This document shows positions 26,562 through 36,323 of a DNA stretch of 64,000 nt, piece after piece; positions within the stretch are counted from its first letter, which is position 1, and each line of letters starts with the position of its first letter. This stretch comes from CAZPXZ01 sp965219495 (lineage in GTDB: Bacteria; Pseudomonadota; Alphaproteobacteria; Rhodobacterales; CAZPXZ01), in NCBI GenBank assembly GCA_965219495.1, contig OZ244777.1, forward strand, positions 1,736,001-1,800,000, given 5' to 3'. The position numbers and the translations under genes are program-made. Under the pieces are notes generated by a model. The model saw only the letters and a list, made by a program, of their open reading frames with translations, was not told the DNA's origin and made no database searches.

Positions 26562-27644
26562 TCAGCGCTGGTGATTGCCGCTGTTCAAGAGTCCGAAAAT
26601 CTGCCGCAATTCCGCAGCCGGTTTTCCGAAGCAAAGCCGGATGTGGTTGTCGTAAGCAGCACCGAATATGCCGCCGCGCAGCAAGAGCACGCTGGACGCC
26701 CGGCCTTCCGCTTCAAACCTGTCAACATCCGCCAGCCTGGGAAACATGTAAAAGGTGCCTTCCGACGGATGGCACGGCCATTCGCGCTCGCGAACGAACT
26801 CCATCGCCAGCGCCCGTCCTTCTTCGTAGCCGGGCGGGTTGTGGTTCGATCTCAGCATTGCCAGCACGGCTTCCTGGGAAAGACTTGGCGCCGCGCTGAT
26901 CGCCGCCTGATGGGCGGACACGATTTCACCAAGCAAGTCCGCATGCGCGGCGCACATCCCGACCCGCAGGCCTTGAAGGTGGTAGTTCTTGGAGAAGGAG
27001 TTCACCACAACCAGCCGCTCGTAGGTGCTGCAAGTGCTTTGCCGCCATTTGTCGGGCTCGAACACAATGCCGGAAAAGCTTTCGTCGATCAGCAACAGCG
27101 ATTCGAATTCGCGGGCGATATCGGCAATCGCCTGAATTTCCCCCCCGGGATGAATCCGGCCCACCGGATTGTTCGGATTGCTGAATATGATTGCCTTGGC
27201 CCTGGTCCTCTTCAGGGTCTCCGAAAGGGCCGCGTGGTCGACGGCAAAATTGTCTTCCGCGCGACTCTCGAAAACAACCGGCTCCATGAAGAGGAGCCGG
27301 GCGACAGCCGCGTAAGAAGGCCAATAAGGCGCGAATATGAGAATTCGATCCCCGGCGGAACAGGCTGCGCGCAGCGCCGAGAGAATGGCGGACTTCGCAC
27401 CGACGGTAATCAGCACATCGTGCTCCGGCAGGTCCCAGCGGTCCAGGAATACGCTGCGAGTCCATTCGCGAAGTTCCGCCGCACCCATGGCCGGGGGCAA
27501 GAAGGTTGCGCCAGACAACGGCCGTATGGCGTCGGAACGGTCGAAGAATGTCGGCGTGCTGAGCGAATACATGGATTGGCCGGATTGCCGCGCGACTTCG
27601 ATTGCGGCGGCCAGGTCCAAGGTCGGCGATCGGCGCAGATTCAC
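26562..27644 (-). CDS. Class I/II PLP-dependent aminotransferase
   Basis: About 360 residues, fold-type I aminotransferase. Visible motifs are FSNPNNPVGRIHPGG (binding Asn), the Asp in LLLIDESFSGIVFE, the Schiff-base lysine in VVVNSFSKNYHLQGLRVGM, and the C-terminal Arg in HIRLCFGKP that binds a carboxylate. The GTG at 27644 overlaps the permease stop as GTGA and was chosen over an upstream Met at 27713. With a second aminotransferase of class III nearby, the cluster can transaminate both alpha- and omega-amino groups. Confidence 0.88.
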   Translation of the reverse strand: MNLRRSPTLDLAAAIEVARQSGQSMYSLSTPTFFDRSDAIRPLSGATFLPPAMGAAELREWTRSVFLDRWDLPEHDVLITVGAKSAILSALRAACSAGDRILIFAPYWPSYAAVARLLFMEPVVFESRAEDNFAVDHAALSETLKRTRAKAIIFSNPNNPVGRIHPGGEIQAIADIAREFESLLLIDESFSGIVFEPDKWRQSTCSTYERLVVVNSFSKNYHLQGLRVGMCAAHADLLGEIVSAHQAAISAAPSLSQEAVLAMLRSNHNPPGYEEGRALAMEFVREREWPCHPSEGTFYMFPRLADVDRFEAEGRASSVLLLRGGIFGAAYDNHIRLCFGKPAAELRQIFGLLNSGNHQR

Positions 27645-28429
27645 TGGGCTTCCCGCCGAAGGAACAGGAACTGCGCGGCAACGCCCATGCCCATGGAAAA
27701 CACGAAGACGCACACGCCCACCGCGTTGATCGTGGGATCGAAGCCGGTGACCAGCGTAGTCCAGATCTTGATCGGCAGCGTGATTTCGAAGTTGGTCAGG
27801 AAGTACGCGATGACGAATTCATCGAATGCGAAGGTGAAGGTGATAATGAGTGTGGCGACAATCGCGAAACGGCAGGAAGGAACGACTATCTCAAGAATCG
27901 CGCGAAGCCTTGACGCTCCAAGCGCCCAGGCGGCTTCTTCGTAGCTTCGGGGAATCTGCGCAATGCGGTTTCGCAGGTTGAGCACCGCCAGCGGAAGCAC
28001 GAACAACGTCTGCCCGATGAAGACCAGCGCGAGGGATGGCTCCAGTCCAAGCAAAACAAAATACAGCCTCAGGCTAATTCCGATCAGCACCAGCGGCACC
28101 GCCAGCGGCGCCAGAACGAACAATGTCACCGCGGTCTTGCCCGGGAAGCGCGCGTTGACCAGCGAATACGCGCAGGCGAAAGCGATGGCGGTCGCCGTCA
28201 GGCTCACGGCGGATGCGATCAACAGACTGTTCGCCAGCCCCGAAATGTACTGCGTGTCCAAGAGGAGGCGCTGGTACCACTGCAGCGTGAGTTCCCGGAA
28301 GGGCATGACTTGATAGCGGCCGCTGTTGAACGAAAACAGGAACATCACGGCAATCGGCAGATAAACGACCACGATCACGGCGGCGAAAACCGCGCCAAGG
28401 GCCGCCGTCATCCAGGCCGGTTTTCTCAT
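27641..28429 (-). CDS. ABC transporter permease, PotC type
   Basis: 262-residue inner-membrane permease with about six hydrophobic helices (VIVVVYLPIAVMFLFSFN, LIASAVSLTATAIAFACAYS, VTLFVLAPLAVPLVLIGISL). The cytoplasmic EAA-type loop that contacts the ATPase is at EEAAWALGASRLRAILEIV. Starting at 28429 gives the normal length. The longer frame to 28669 only overlaps the other permease. It pairs with the permease upstream in a spermidine/putrescine-type importer. Confidence 0.92.
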   Translation of the reverse strand: MRKPAWMTAALGAVFAAVIVVVYLPIAVMFLFSFNSGRYQVMPFRELTLQWYQRLLLDTQYISGLANSLLIASAVSLTATAIAFACAYSLVNARFPGKTAVTLFVLAPLAVPLVLIGISLRLYFVLLGLEPSLALVFIGQTLFVLPLAVLNLRNRIAQIPRSYEEAAWALGASRLRAILEIVVPSCRFAIVATLIITFTFAFDEFVIAYFLTNFEITLPIKIWTTLVTGFDPTINAVGVCVFVFSMGMGVAAQFLFLRREAQ

Positions 28430-28437
28430 GGCGGCGC

Positions 28438-29301
28438 CTACGCCTGCAGCCGGACCTGCCGCACCAGAAGCAGGAACGGAATCGCCCCGAGGACAATCAC
28501 CGATACCAGCACCACCGCGAAGGTTGCCGCCATGGCGAGATCGTAGGTTCCTTTCAGCGTCGAAAGCATGATCTGGGCGAGCACGGGTTTGAAACCGCCT
28601 CCGAGCAGGGTCGGCACCGCGTAATCGCCGACACACACGATGAATGTCAGAAGCGACCCGATCAGCCACCCCGGCGCGCTGAGCGGGAGGACCACTTCAC
28701 GGAAACCGCTCCAGTGCGATCCGCCCAGTGCTGCATTCGCCTCAAGCAACCGGGGATCGATGGTGACCATCGCGGTAAAAAGCGTGAGCGTGGTCAGCAT
28801 GACCCCGAAGAGCGTCAGGCCGAAGACCGATGCGTACATCGTGTACAGGAAGCCGAGCGCAACCGGAGAGCCCAGCGCCTTGCCCAGGAGATAGGCGATC
28901 AATCCGCCGTCCGAGAGCACCAGTTGCCACGCGAATGCTCGGATCAGAAAACTCGTCCAGAACGGCGCGACAAGCGCGAACAACAGCAAGAGCCGCTGTT
29001 TCGGTCCCGCGACAAAGGCAAGAAAATAGGCTAGCGGATAGGCCAGGACCGACGACAGTGTCACCACGGCGGTCGACAGCAGCAACGTCCTTCCCAGCGC
29101 ATCCGTGAGGCGGTCGGTCGAGAAGAAAATTGCGTAGTTGGAAAGGGTGATGCCTTCGGATGCCGGCGAGGTCAGGCTGAGTCCCGCCGTATAGCCGATC
29201 GGCAGCGCGAAGAAACCGGCAATCAGCAGGACCGCGAGAACCGTCCCGTGCCAGAGGTTCCTGACCGGCTGGCGACGCGACGGGCTTCGGAGCCCTACCA
29301 T
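28438..29301 (-). CDS. ABC transporter permease, PotB type
   Basis: 287-residue inner-membrane permease. The first helix is TVLAVLLIAGFFALPIGYTAG, and the EAA loop is EANAALGGSHWSGFREVVLP. The start at 29301 overlaps the end of the tandem cyclase gene by 7 bp, and the next permease starts 8 bp after its stop, so the transporter and cyclase genes are one transcription unit. Together with the adjacent permease, the binding protein (30786-31910) and the ATPase (22939-24033) it makes a full importer. Confidence 0.92.
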   Translation of the reverse strand: MVGLRSPSRRQPVRNLWHGTVLAVLLIAGFFALPIGYTAGLSLTSPASEGITLSNYAIFFSTDRLTDALGRTLLLSTAVVTLSSVLAYPLAYFLAFVAGPKQRLLLLFALVAPFWTSFLIRAFAWQLVLSDGGLIAYLLGKALGSPVALGFLYTMYASVFGLTLFGVMLTTLTLFTAMVTIDPRLLEANAALGGSHWSGFREVVLPLSAPGWLIGSLLTFIVCVGDYAVPTLLGGGFKPVLAQIMLSTLKGTYDLAMAATFAVVLVSVIVLGAIPFLLLVRQVRLQA

Positions 29302-30632
29302 TCCACTGTCACGACCCGCATGGGTGCGCCATCCGGACAGACCGTCTTCAGGGGAATCGCCATCACGAACGGTCGTTCGACGCTGATGGCGCCGAGATTC
29401 TGCAGGTCTTCCACGAAAGGGATGTGCGCCCGGAAGAGGGCGTGGTGCGCGACAAATTCCTCGTTCCGCACATGCCGGGTGGGCATCTCCCGGGCTACAA
29501 AGTCCTGGGGAAAGTCCAGGCAGACGGCGGAGGGACGCCGGTCGGCAAGCCACCGCGCCGCACCTTCTTCCAGGTGGGGCGCGTGCAGATGCCAGTCCCT
29601 GCTCTCATATCCCAGTTTGCCGTTGAGATCGCTACGCAGAATCACCAGGTCGCCGCGGCGGATGTGGGCGCCACGCCGCTCCATCAACCGGAGCGTGATC
29701 GGCTGGGGCAGTTTCAAGTCGGAGAAGTCGACAACGCATCCGTTGCCCACAAACATGTCGAGCCCGCGGTTCGGCAATTCGTGAATTCCCGGGCCATCGC
29801 GGGACATATGGCAGGGCGCATCGCAATGGGTGAAACCGTGTCCCCGGAAGACAAAATGCTGTTCCTCGCAGCCGTCTCCATTCTCGAAGCTTCTTCCCTC
29901 GAATACATTGAAACGCCAGCGCCAATGGTTGAAAAGCGGAGTTGAGACATCGTGGAGCACCGGCCGCGCGGAATGCCAGTAGGTAGCCGCCACCGGCCGG
30001 GTCGGTCCCGTGGTGGCGCGCGGCAATGCCAGCGGAAGGGATGCGAAAAACACCTCGTCCTGGTGAATGCCTGTGAGGTTCTCGCAGTTTTCCGTCAACA
30101 GCAGGCCGAGCGCGTGTAGTTGCCGCCGCAATTCCTCGTTCGGATTCTTGAAATGGCGCCCGTCTTCCAGTTCGCCCTCCTCGATATGATCGCAAGGCAG
30201 GTCGACCGCGAGATGAACGACGCCGCGGGCCTTGAGCAGTTCGGCAATTCCGGGCTGCACTCGCGGCGCTCGTTCCCAGTAGTCCGGGTCCCGGCGGGAA
30301 ATCCGGTCGGCGTGCCCGGTTTTGAGAACCAGGATTCGGCGTTTCACGCGGTCTTGGAGTCGCTCCTCGACCGCCTTCCGGGAAATCCTGCGGGCGCCGG
30401 AAAAGTCCAGTACCGTCGCGACCCCGACAAACGCCCGCAACGGATAGTCGTCAAGTCGGCGCGCCCCGGGGATCCGCCAGGCGGGAGAGGTGATGTACGA
30501 AAACCCGGTGCCATACCACTTGAGCCCGAACTCCTGGAACTCGTCGCCCTGGTGGTAGGTCTGCGAGACAAACGGAAAGGAATCCCACTTCCAGTGGGGT
30601 TCGATCATGGCTGCGCAATCGATGATCGCCAC
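29295..30632 (-). CDS. Tandem cyclase-family protein, second domain intact
   Basis: 445 residues made of two cyclase (kynurenine-formamidase-like, metal-dependent hydrolase) domains. Domain 2 carries the family metal motif HxxTHxDxPxH as HGFTHCDAPCH (residues 265-275). In domain 1 the matching segment is GTGFSYITSPAWRI (about 41-54), which lacks all its histidines and the Asp, so domain 1 is probably catalytically dead. Domain 1 still keeps the downstream fold (HLAVDLPCDHIEEGE). It is inside the importer operon between the binding protein and the permeases. The family hydrolyses cyclic or formyl amides. The substrate is presumably what the transporter brings in. Confidence 0.82.
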   Translation of the reverse strand: MAIIDCAAMIEPHWKWDSFPFVSQTYHQGDEFQEFGLKWYGTGFSYITSPAWRIPGARRLDDYPLRAFVGVATVLDFSGARRISRKAVEERLQDRVKRRILVLKTGHADRISRRDPDYWERAPRVQPGIAELLKARGVVHLAVDLPCDHIEEGELEDGRHFKNPNEELRRQLHALGLLLTENCENLTGIHQDEVFFASLPLALPRATTGPTRPVAATYWHSARPVLHDVSTPLFNHWRWRFNVFEGRSFENGDGCEEQHFVFRGHGFTHCDAPCHMSRDGPGIHELPNRGLDMFVGNGCVVDFSDLKLPQPITLRLMERRGAHIRRGDLVILRSDLNGKLGYESRDWHLHAPHLEEGAARWLADRRPSAVCLDFPQDFVAREMPTRHVRNEEFVAHHALFRAHIPFVEDLQNLGAISVERPFVMAIPLKTVCPDGAPMRVVTVEW

Positions 30633-30785
30633 TTCACGCTCCGGTTCGGTTTGCCATCCCGGTGAGTTCGCGCAACGGGTTCCGGAATGGAATCGGCTGG
30701 CGCAAAGCGTGACTCGGGGCAGGCAGGCCGAAACCGGCCTGCCCCGTCAACCGTGCCGCTTCGTTCGCCGACGTTCCGGCAGTCA

Positions 30786-31910
30786 CTAGACGTTCTTGAA
30801 CTCTTCCCAGGCATTCAACCAGTCAGCCCGGTTATCGGGATCCTTCCGGGGCGAGAGGTTGGCCATGAAGACATCCGAGAACTTGTCGAGATCCGCCAGA
30901 TTGAGCAATTCACGCTTGTCCTGCGGCAGCATTTCCGCGGCCTGCTTGTTCGGCACCATGCTGTAATAGGTCTTGGCCACGGCGAGCCTGGCCTGGAATT
31001 CCGGACCGCACACGTAACGCAGGAACTCTTTCGCCGCATCCGGGCGCGGGGTGTTGGCCGCGATGCAGACCGCCTGATCCCAGGTCACGCCGCCCTCCTT
31101 CGGCACCACCGCCTTGAACGGCAGGCCGTCATCATACATGCCGGCCTGCACCCATTCTCCGGCAATCGCCAGATCGTAACTGCCGCCGGCCATGGCCTGG
31201 ATCACCTGCGAGGTGTTCCCCACGAGGCCCACCTGCGGGCGAAGGCCCAGGAGGGTCTCCTTCAGCTTGCCGAACTGCTCCGCCGTAAGGTCATAGGGCG
31301 CGGCATTTCCGTTGTACTTGGAAAGGCATCCCATGTTCGGAAGGAACCAGTCGAAGAGCGCCACCCTTCCCTTTGCATCCGCTTCCCACAACGCGCTGTA
31401 GCTGGAAACATCGCTCTCGGAATACTTGTTGTGATTATACGTAATTCCGTAGTAGCCAAAGCGGTTCACGATGGCGTAGAGCTTGCCGTCCATCCATACG
31501 GGCGGCCAGTTCGCGATGAGTTCGAAGTAGTCGTCCAGCGGATAGTCCGAGGGATTGAGTTCCAGCAACAAGCCGTCCTTGACCGCCCGCGGGATATAGG
31601 CGCTGGTCGGCGTGATCAGATCGAAGGTGCCGGCCGGCGACGACCGCACCAGGGCGACCATTTCCTCGTCCGAACCGTCATGGATTTTCAAATTCACCTT
31701 GATGCCGGTGGACTGCTCGAAAGGCTCGAGCATGCCGGGCTCCTCGTAGCCGCCGAAGGCGAGGACATTTACTTCGCCGGCCGCCCATGCCGGCGTCCGC
31801 CAGACCCACGGCGTGGCCAGGATCGTGCCGGCGGCCAAGGCGCCCTTGCCTGACGTCGCAAGCAAGCGCCGCCGGGTTACCGGCAAAAGGGATTTCTGTT
31901 TCTCAGTCAT
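30786..31910 (-). CDS. ABC transporter substrate-binding protein, PotD/spermidine-putrescine type
   Basis: 374-residue periplasmic binding protein exported by Tat (TRRRLLATSGKGALAAG in the first 30 residues, cleaved near AWAAGEVN). The mature protein begins with the extracellular family-1 fold EVNVLAFGGYEEPGMLEPFEQ. Typical ligand-site regions are DLITPTSAYIPRAVKDG and YAIVNRFGYYGITYNHN. The start at 31910 was chosen over 32060, which would run through the divergent promoter. It is the first gene of the operon, 149 bp from the divergent second tandem cyclase. Polyamine- or amino-acid-like ligand is inferred. Confidence 0.9.
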   Translation of the reverse strand: MTEKQKSLLPVTRRRLLATSGKGALAAGTILATPWVWRTPAWAAGEVNVLAFGGYEEPGMLEPFEQSTGIKVNLKIHDGSDEEMVALVRSSPAGTFDLITPTSAYIPRAVKDGLLLELNPSDYPLDDYFELIANWPPVWMDGKLYAIVNRFGYYGITYNHNKYSESDVSSYSALWEADAKGRVALFDWFLPNMGCLSKYNGNAAPYDLTAEQFGKLKETLLGLRPQVGLVGNTSQVIQAMAGGSYDLAIAGEWVQAGMYDDGLPFKAVVPKEGGVTWDQAVCIAANTPRPDAAKEFLRYVCGPEFQARLAVAKTYYSMVPNKQAAEMLPQDKRELLNLADLDKFSDVFMANLSPRKDPDNRADWLNAWEEFKNV

Positions 31911-31967
31911 GTATTTCACTCCCAAGTTGGTTCCCGCCCGCATTGCGAATGGCGGGCACGATTGTAT

Positions 31968-31979
31968 ATTGTCGACAAT
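31968..31979. promoter_or_regulatory. 12-bp perfect palindrome in the divergent promoter
   Basis: ATTGTCGACAAT is a perfect palindrome within the AT-rich centre of the 149-bp gap between the binding-protein operon and the divergent cyclase gene. Its size and sequence are like operators of FCD-type GntR regulators, and such a regulator lies at 24112-24789. An operator function is inferred. Confidence 0.45.
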
Positions 31980-32059
31980 TCTTGAATTTGCAATACGATT
32001 CGCGCCGGCGCCGGCAGCCGAAACCCCCGACGGCCCGGCGCGAGGAAGTCTTGGAAGCA

Positions 32060-33385
32060 ATGCAGGTCATTCCGATCTCCCATCCGATTGCCGAGCACTG
32101 GAACTGGCTGGGCGGCGCGCGGCGCGCCGGAACCGGCCCGGGGAACCTGGAGGAAACCTGTGTCGAATGGCCGAAACACGGTTTTACCCATGTCGACGCC
32201 CCTTCGCACATTCTGCACGGAGGACGCAGCCTGGACAATTGCAGTCTCGACCGGCTCTGCGGTGAAGCGGCGATGGTCGACGTTTCCGACCTCGTCCCTT
32301 CCCGGGCTGTCAGCGCCAACGAACTCGAGGCGCGGGGCAGGCATGTGGCCGCTGGGGACATCCTGATTCTCAGGTCAAACCTGCACCGGCGATTTCCGAC
32401 TTCAACGGATGCCTATTGGCAGAATTCGCCCTGGCTCGACGAAAGCGGCTCGCAGTGGGTTGTCGACCGGGGATGCAAGGCGCTGGCAGTCGACTTTCCT
32501 CAGGATTTCTGCGCACGTGAAATGAATTGCCGCACCGTTCTGAACGAGGAATTCGTCGAGCATCACATCGTTCTGGGTGCAGGCCTCATGCATCTTGAAC
32601 ACGTGACAAACCTTTGGAGGACTGACCAAGGGCGCGTATTCCTGATCGCCTTGCCGCTGCGCCTGCCCGGCGCCGATGGCGGCCCTTCCGGTGCGGTGAT
32701 GATGTGCGGGTGGCCTTCGCGCAGGCCACGAATTGCAGACCTTTCGCTGCCGGTCCGGGCAGACTGGCGGGAACGCGCCGCGACCCGCCTTGCAAAGTCC
32801 TTTGAAAACGGCGACCCGGTCCAGGAAACCGGCGTGCGGTTCGACGGACATTCCCATACGCATGTGCTCACACCGCGCTATCTCGACCCGGAAGGCGTCG
32901 GGCTGGAGCAGTTCCACGGTGCGCCGCTGGTGGGACCTGCCGACATTGCCGCACTGGCGCCGGTCGATGACTGCCGCCGCATCGCCACGGAGGACCTGCA
33001 AGAATGCCTTCCCGGGGAACGTTCGAGCCATATTCTGATCCTGCGGAGCGGCTTCATGGACCGGGTGCCCTACGACGACCCGGACTGGACCCGCCGCTCT
33101 CCCTGGCTCGCAGAGGAAGCCGCCGCGTGGATCGTGGACCGTGGCTATTCCGTGCTGGGCGCCGATTTTGAAATTGACCCGGGTCGGAAGCGGCAACCCG
33201 GTGCCGGCGCGCGGGCCGGAGACCTGTGCGCGGAAGCCCTGCTCCTTCGTTCCGGCGCCGCCATTCTCAAGAATCTCGCCAATCTCGCTGCGCTCGGCGC
33301 CGGAGGCGCGTGGGTCGCGGCGACGCCGCTCAACTTGCCGGGAGCGGAAGCGGCGCCGGCCCGGGTACTGGGACTCGAATGGTGA
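32060..33385 (+). CDS. Tandem cyclase-family protein, first domain intact
   Basis: 441 residues, two cyclase domains. Domain 1 has the metal motif HGFTHVDAPSH (residues 40-50), matching HxxTHxDxPxH. Domain 2 has HSHTHVLTPRY (264-274), where the Asp is Leu and the last His is Tyr, so it is probably inactive. This is the mirror of the other tandem cyclase (29295-30632), in which only domain 2 is intact. The start at 32060 (QVIPISHPIAEHWNW after Met) has a GGAAG site. It is followed by the broken amidase gene and lies divergent from the importer operon. Confidence 0.82.
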   Translation: MQVIPISHPIAEHWNWLGGARRAGTGPGNLEETCVEWPKHGFTHVDAPSHILHGGRSLDNCSLDRLCGEAAMVDVSDLVPSRAVSANELEARGRHVAAGDILILRSNLHRRFPTSTDAYWQNSPWLDESGSQWVVDRGCKALAVDFPQDFCAREMNCRTVLNEEFVEHHIVLGAGLMHLEHVTNLWRTDQGRVFLIALPLRLPGADGGPSGAVMMCGWPSRRPRIADLSLPVRADWRERAATRLAKSFENGDPVQETGVRFDGHSHTHVLTPRYLDPEGVGLEQFHGAPLVGPADIAALAPVDDCRRIATEDLQECLPGERSSHILILRSGFMDRVPYDDPDWTRRSPWLAEEAAAWIVDRGYSVLGADFEIDPGRKRQPGAGARAGDLCAEALLLRSGAAILKNLANLAALGAGGAWVAATPLNLPGAEAAPARVLGLEW

Positions 33386-33447
33386 GCCGGAAAAAAGAAT
33401 CACGCGCATTGCCGATGCCGTCAGGACGGAAGGGGCACGGCATCGCC

Positions 33448-34895
33448 ATGCCTGAACCCTGTGACCTGAGCGCGGTTGCCGCCCGGCGGCTGATCGGGGC
33501 GAAGCGGCTTTCGCCCGTCGAACTGCTGGACAGTTGCGTTCGGCGCATCGAGTCGGTGAACCCTGTTCTGAACGCAATCGTGAACCCCTGCCTGGAACAG
33601 GCGCGGGAGGAGTCAAAGGCCGCTGAGCAGTCGGTGATGCGGGGCAATCTCTCTTGGGAGCGCTGCACGGCCTGCCTCTTGGCGTCAAGGATCTGAACCA
33701 TATGGGCGGACTGAAAACCACCTACGGCTCACCGCTTTTTGCCGAGTTTGTGCCCGGCGAAGACGAAGACGTGGTAGCCCGGATGCGAACCGCGGGAGCC
33801 ATCGTGGTCGGCAAGACGAACGTCCCCGAACACGGGTTCGACGCCACAATCGACAATCCGCTCTACGGGACCACCAACAATCCGTTCGATCCGGGTCTGA
33901 GCGCCGGCGCCTCTTCCAGCGGAACCGCGGTGGCGCTCGCCACGGGCATGACGCCCCTGGCCATGGCATCGGATTTTGCGGGCAGCCTGCGCACGCCTGC
34001 TTCGTTCTGCGGGATCGCAGCATTCCGGCCCTCGCCCGGTACGGTCGCGCAGGTCCGCCGCCCTTTCGCGTTCAGTCCGTTCGATGTGGAAGGACCCATG
34101 GGAAGGACGGAAGGACGGCTGCGGATTGCAAGCTGCTGCTGTCGGCGATGGCGGGACAGGACCCCCGCGATCCGCTTTCCTGCATGCCGAAATTCCTCCT
34201 GCGGAAACCGGCCAACACGGTCGACCTGTCCCGCCTCCGGGTGGCGGTATCCGAAGATCTGGGATTCGCGCCCGTATCGCGCGCCATGCGCAGTGCCTTT
34301 CGCGAGAAACTCGCCCTATTTTCCGGCATCTTCCATTCCTGCAGAGAAGGGGCGCCGGAAATGACCGGCGCCGACCGCGCCTTCTACATTCTCCGGGGGG
34401 GTCGGATTCGTCGCCGACTTCAAGCCGATGTTCCGGGAAAACCCGACCGCATTCGGGCCAACCATCGCAGACGAGTTGGAACGCGCCGAGAAACTGACCA
34501 TCGAGGATATCGGCTGGGCCGAGAAGCAGCGCACGCAAATCCTCGCCGGCGCGCAGGAGTTCTTCGAGGCCCACGACCTCCTGATCACCCCTGCCGCCTC
34601 GGTTCCGCCATTCCCGCATGCAGAACAGTATCCCCATGAAATCGAGGGCGAGGACATGGGCGGATACCTGCGCTGGGAGGCGATTGCCTACGACGTGACG
34701 CTCCTCGCGAATCCTGCCGCAGTCATTCCATGCGGTAGCGGACCGGGCGGCCTCCCGATGGGCCTGCAGTTGGTCGGGCCGCTGCGCAGGGACGCCTGGA
34801 TTCTCGACTTCGCGCATTCCCTTGAGGCTCTTTTTGCCGAGTCCCCGGAGTTGAAGCGCCCCCTGCCGGATATCAGCCGGCTGGCGCATCACTGA
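33448..34895 (+). pseudogene. Amidase-signature enzyme, at least three frameshifts
   Basis: The family is clear. GLPLGVKDL holds the catalytic Lys, GASSSGTAVALATGM is the Ser-rich centre and DFAGSLRTPASFCG follows it. The N-terminus (LSPVELLDSCVRRIE) is in frame 1 to about 33655. From there GALHGLPLGVKDL continues in another frame. A second shift lies between GPMGRT and KLLLSAMAGQDP (about 34108-34118). A third is in the G7 run at 34395-34401, after which FVADFKPMFRENP runs to the stop at 34895. No single frame gives a whole protein. An ATG at 33379 overlapping the cyclase stop is an alternative start. Amide hydrolysis was the likely original role. Confidence 0.85.
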
Positions 34896-35065
34896 TCCGA
34901 ACGACGGTGGAGGAGCGGCCGAACGTTCCGCAATTTCCGGCAATCGCCACCCTTGATGCCGGCGGATTCATGCCAACGGACCGGCCAGACCGGGCCGAAC
35001 CTGCGCCCCGGGCAGCCCGGGGTGTCCATTATCCAAAACTGAAGACTCGAAAGGAGAACTCAAAG

Positions 35066-35915
35066 ATGAACCTGAAGCAACTTAGGCTTTCCGGCTGCAC
35101 CGCCGGATTGACCGCCTTGATGGCCGGAGCGTTCCTGGCCGGATCCGCGGCGCCGGCGCTGTCGGAGGGACTCGACGACGTGAAAAGCCGCGGCGAATTC
35201 ACGTTCGGGCTCGAAACCCAATAGCGTCCCTTCGAATTCCGCGACGACAACAACATTGTCGGCTACGACATCGATGTGGCCAATGAGATCGCAAGCCGCC
35301 TGGGCGTAGCCGCAACTCCGGTGGACACCAAATTGGGCGACGGTCATCCAGTCGCTGAACACCGGCACTTTCGACCTGATCCTCGGGGGGATGACGGCAA
35401 CAGCCGAGCGCTACAAGCGGGTGAACTTCTCGTTCCCCTACATGGACGCGAGTTCCGGCCTGATCGTCCGGTCGGACAGCGGGATCATGGGGCCTGCCGA
35501 TCTGGGAGGCAAGGTGGTTTCCGCTGGCTCAGGAACGCCGCAAATCAATCAGTTGGAAATCGCCGCGGACGAACACGGGATTTCCTACGAGGGCGATATC
35601 AAGACCTATGACGACGACACGGTTGCCTACGAAGCCATGCGCGCCGGGCGGATCGATGCCTACGCTTCGACGCTCGTAAGCCTGCTCGAGTTCTTGAAAA
35701 CCGCGGACGGATTTTCGGTGGTGCCGTTTTCCTCGTCCCGCTGGAGCCAGGAATTCACCTCGATGGCATTCCGCAAGAAAGACGCTCAATTGCGGGCGGT
35801 GTTCAACGGCCTGATCGCCGACATGAAAGCCGACGGCACGCTGGCGTCCTTGCAGGAGAAGTGGTTCGGGCAGTCCTTCGTGGGCATTCTGCCCAATGTC
35901 GCCCCTTCTTGGTAA
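35066..35915 (+). pseudogene. Polar amino-acid ABC binding protein with amber stop and frameshift
   Basis: Begins with a signal peptide (LAGSAAPALSEGLDDVK) and a clear AAGGAG site 9 nt upstream of the ATG. The frame stops at TAG 35222-35224 inside the family segment FGLETQ*RPFEFRDDNN, where a Tyr is normal. It then loses frame near 35328-35333 (an extra base in AAATTGG). The downstream half (MTATAERYKRVNFSFPYMD, GQSFVGILPN) is otherwise a normal GltI/HisJ-type protein. Two independent lesions make it a true pseudogene candidate. It was probably the binding protein for the two broken permeases that follow. Confidence 0.85.
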
Positions 35916-35965
35916 CGCAACGGCGTAGAAGGATTCCGCCCAAGGCGGAAGAAAACGCTGCCGGA

Positions 35966-35985
35966 GGGCCGCTCACATGCGGCCC
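35966..35985 (+). terminator. Hairpin after the binding-protein pseudogene
   Basis: GGGCCGC, a 6-nt loop (TCACAT) and GCGGCCC form a 7-bp GC-only stem 50 bp after the stop. The tract that follows is C-rich and then CTACTT, so termination efficiency is uncertain. Confidence 0.5.
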
Positions 35986-36323
35986 CCCTACTTGTGTATG
36001 GGACTTAGATTCAAGAGTCACAATGGGCTCCCGACACGGTTCCACGCCGAGGCGGGGCAACCCCCATCCCTCGTCTTCCCCTTGCCGACGCCACGAGAAG
36101 CGGTTTCCCGCCATATCCCACCTGTGTAGGGGGCAATGCCCGCTGCAAGACGTATCACCGGAACCGGCGCTTTCAGCCCTGTTTCCAGTGCACCGGAGTA
36201 CAGCGGTGCTGAAGCGCCGATTCAAGGACATTGTTACATTGGCATATAATCCCCTTGTGTGTCGTACTTCAATTCGAGGTCCGCGAGGTAAACGGCGAGA
36301 CGCACTGCCGTGGATTAGCCTAC
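35986..36323. other. Gene-free stretch before the first permease remnant
   Basis: No convincing gene. It contains scattered short frames. A TATAAT-like sequence near 36243 (GGCATATAATCC) might serve as a -10 box for the downstream permease remnant, but no matching -35 was clear. Confidence 0.3.
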
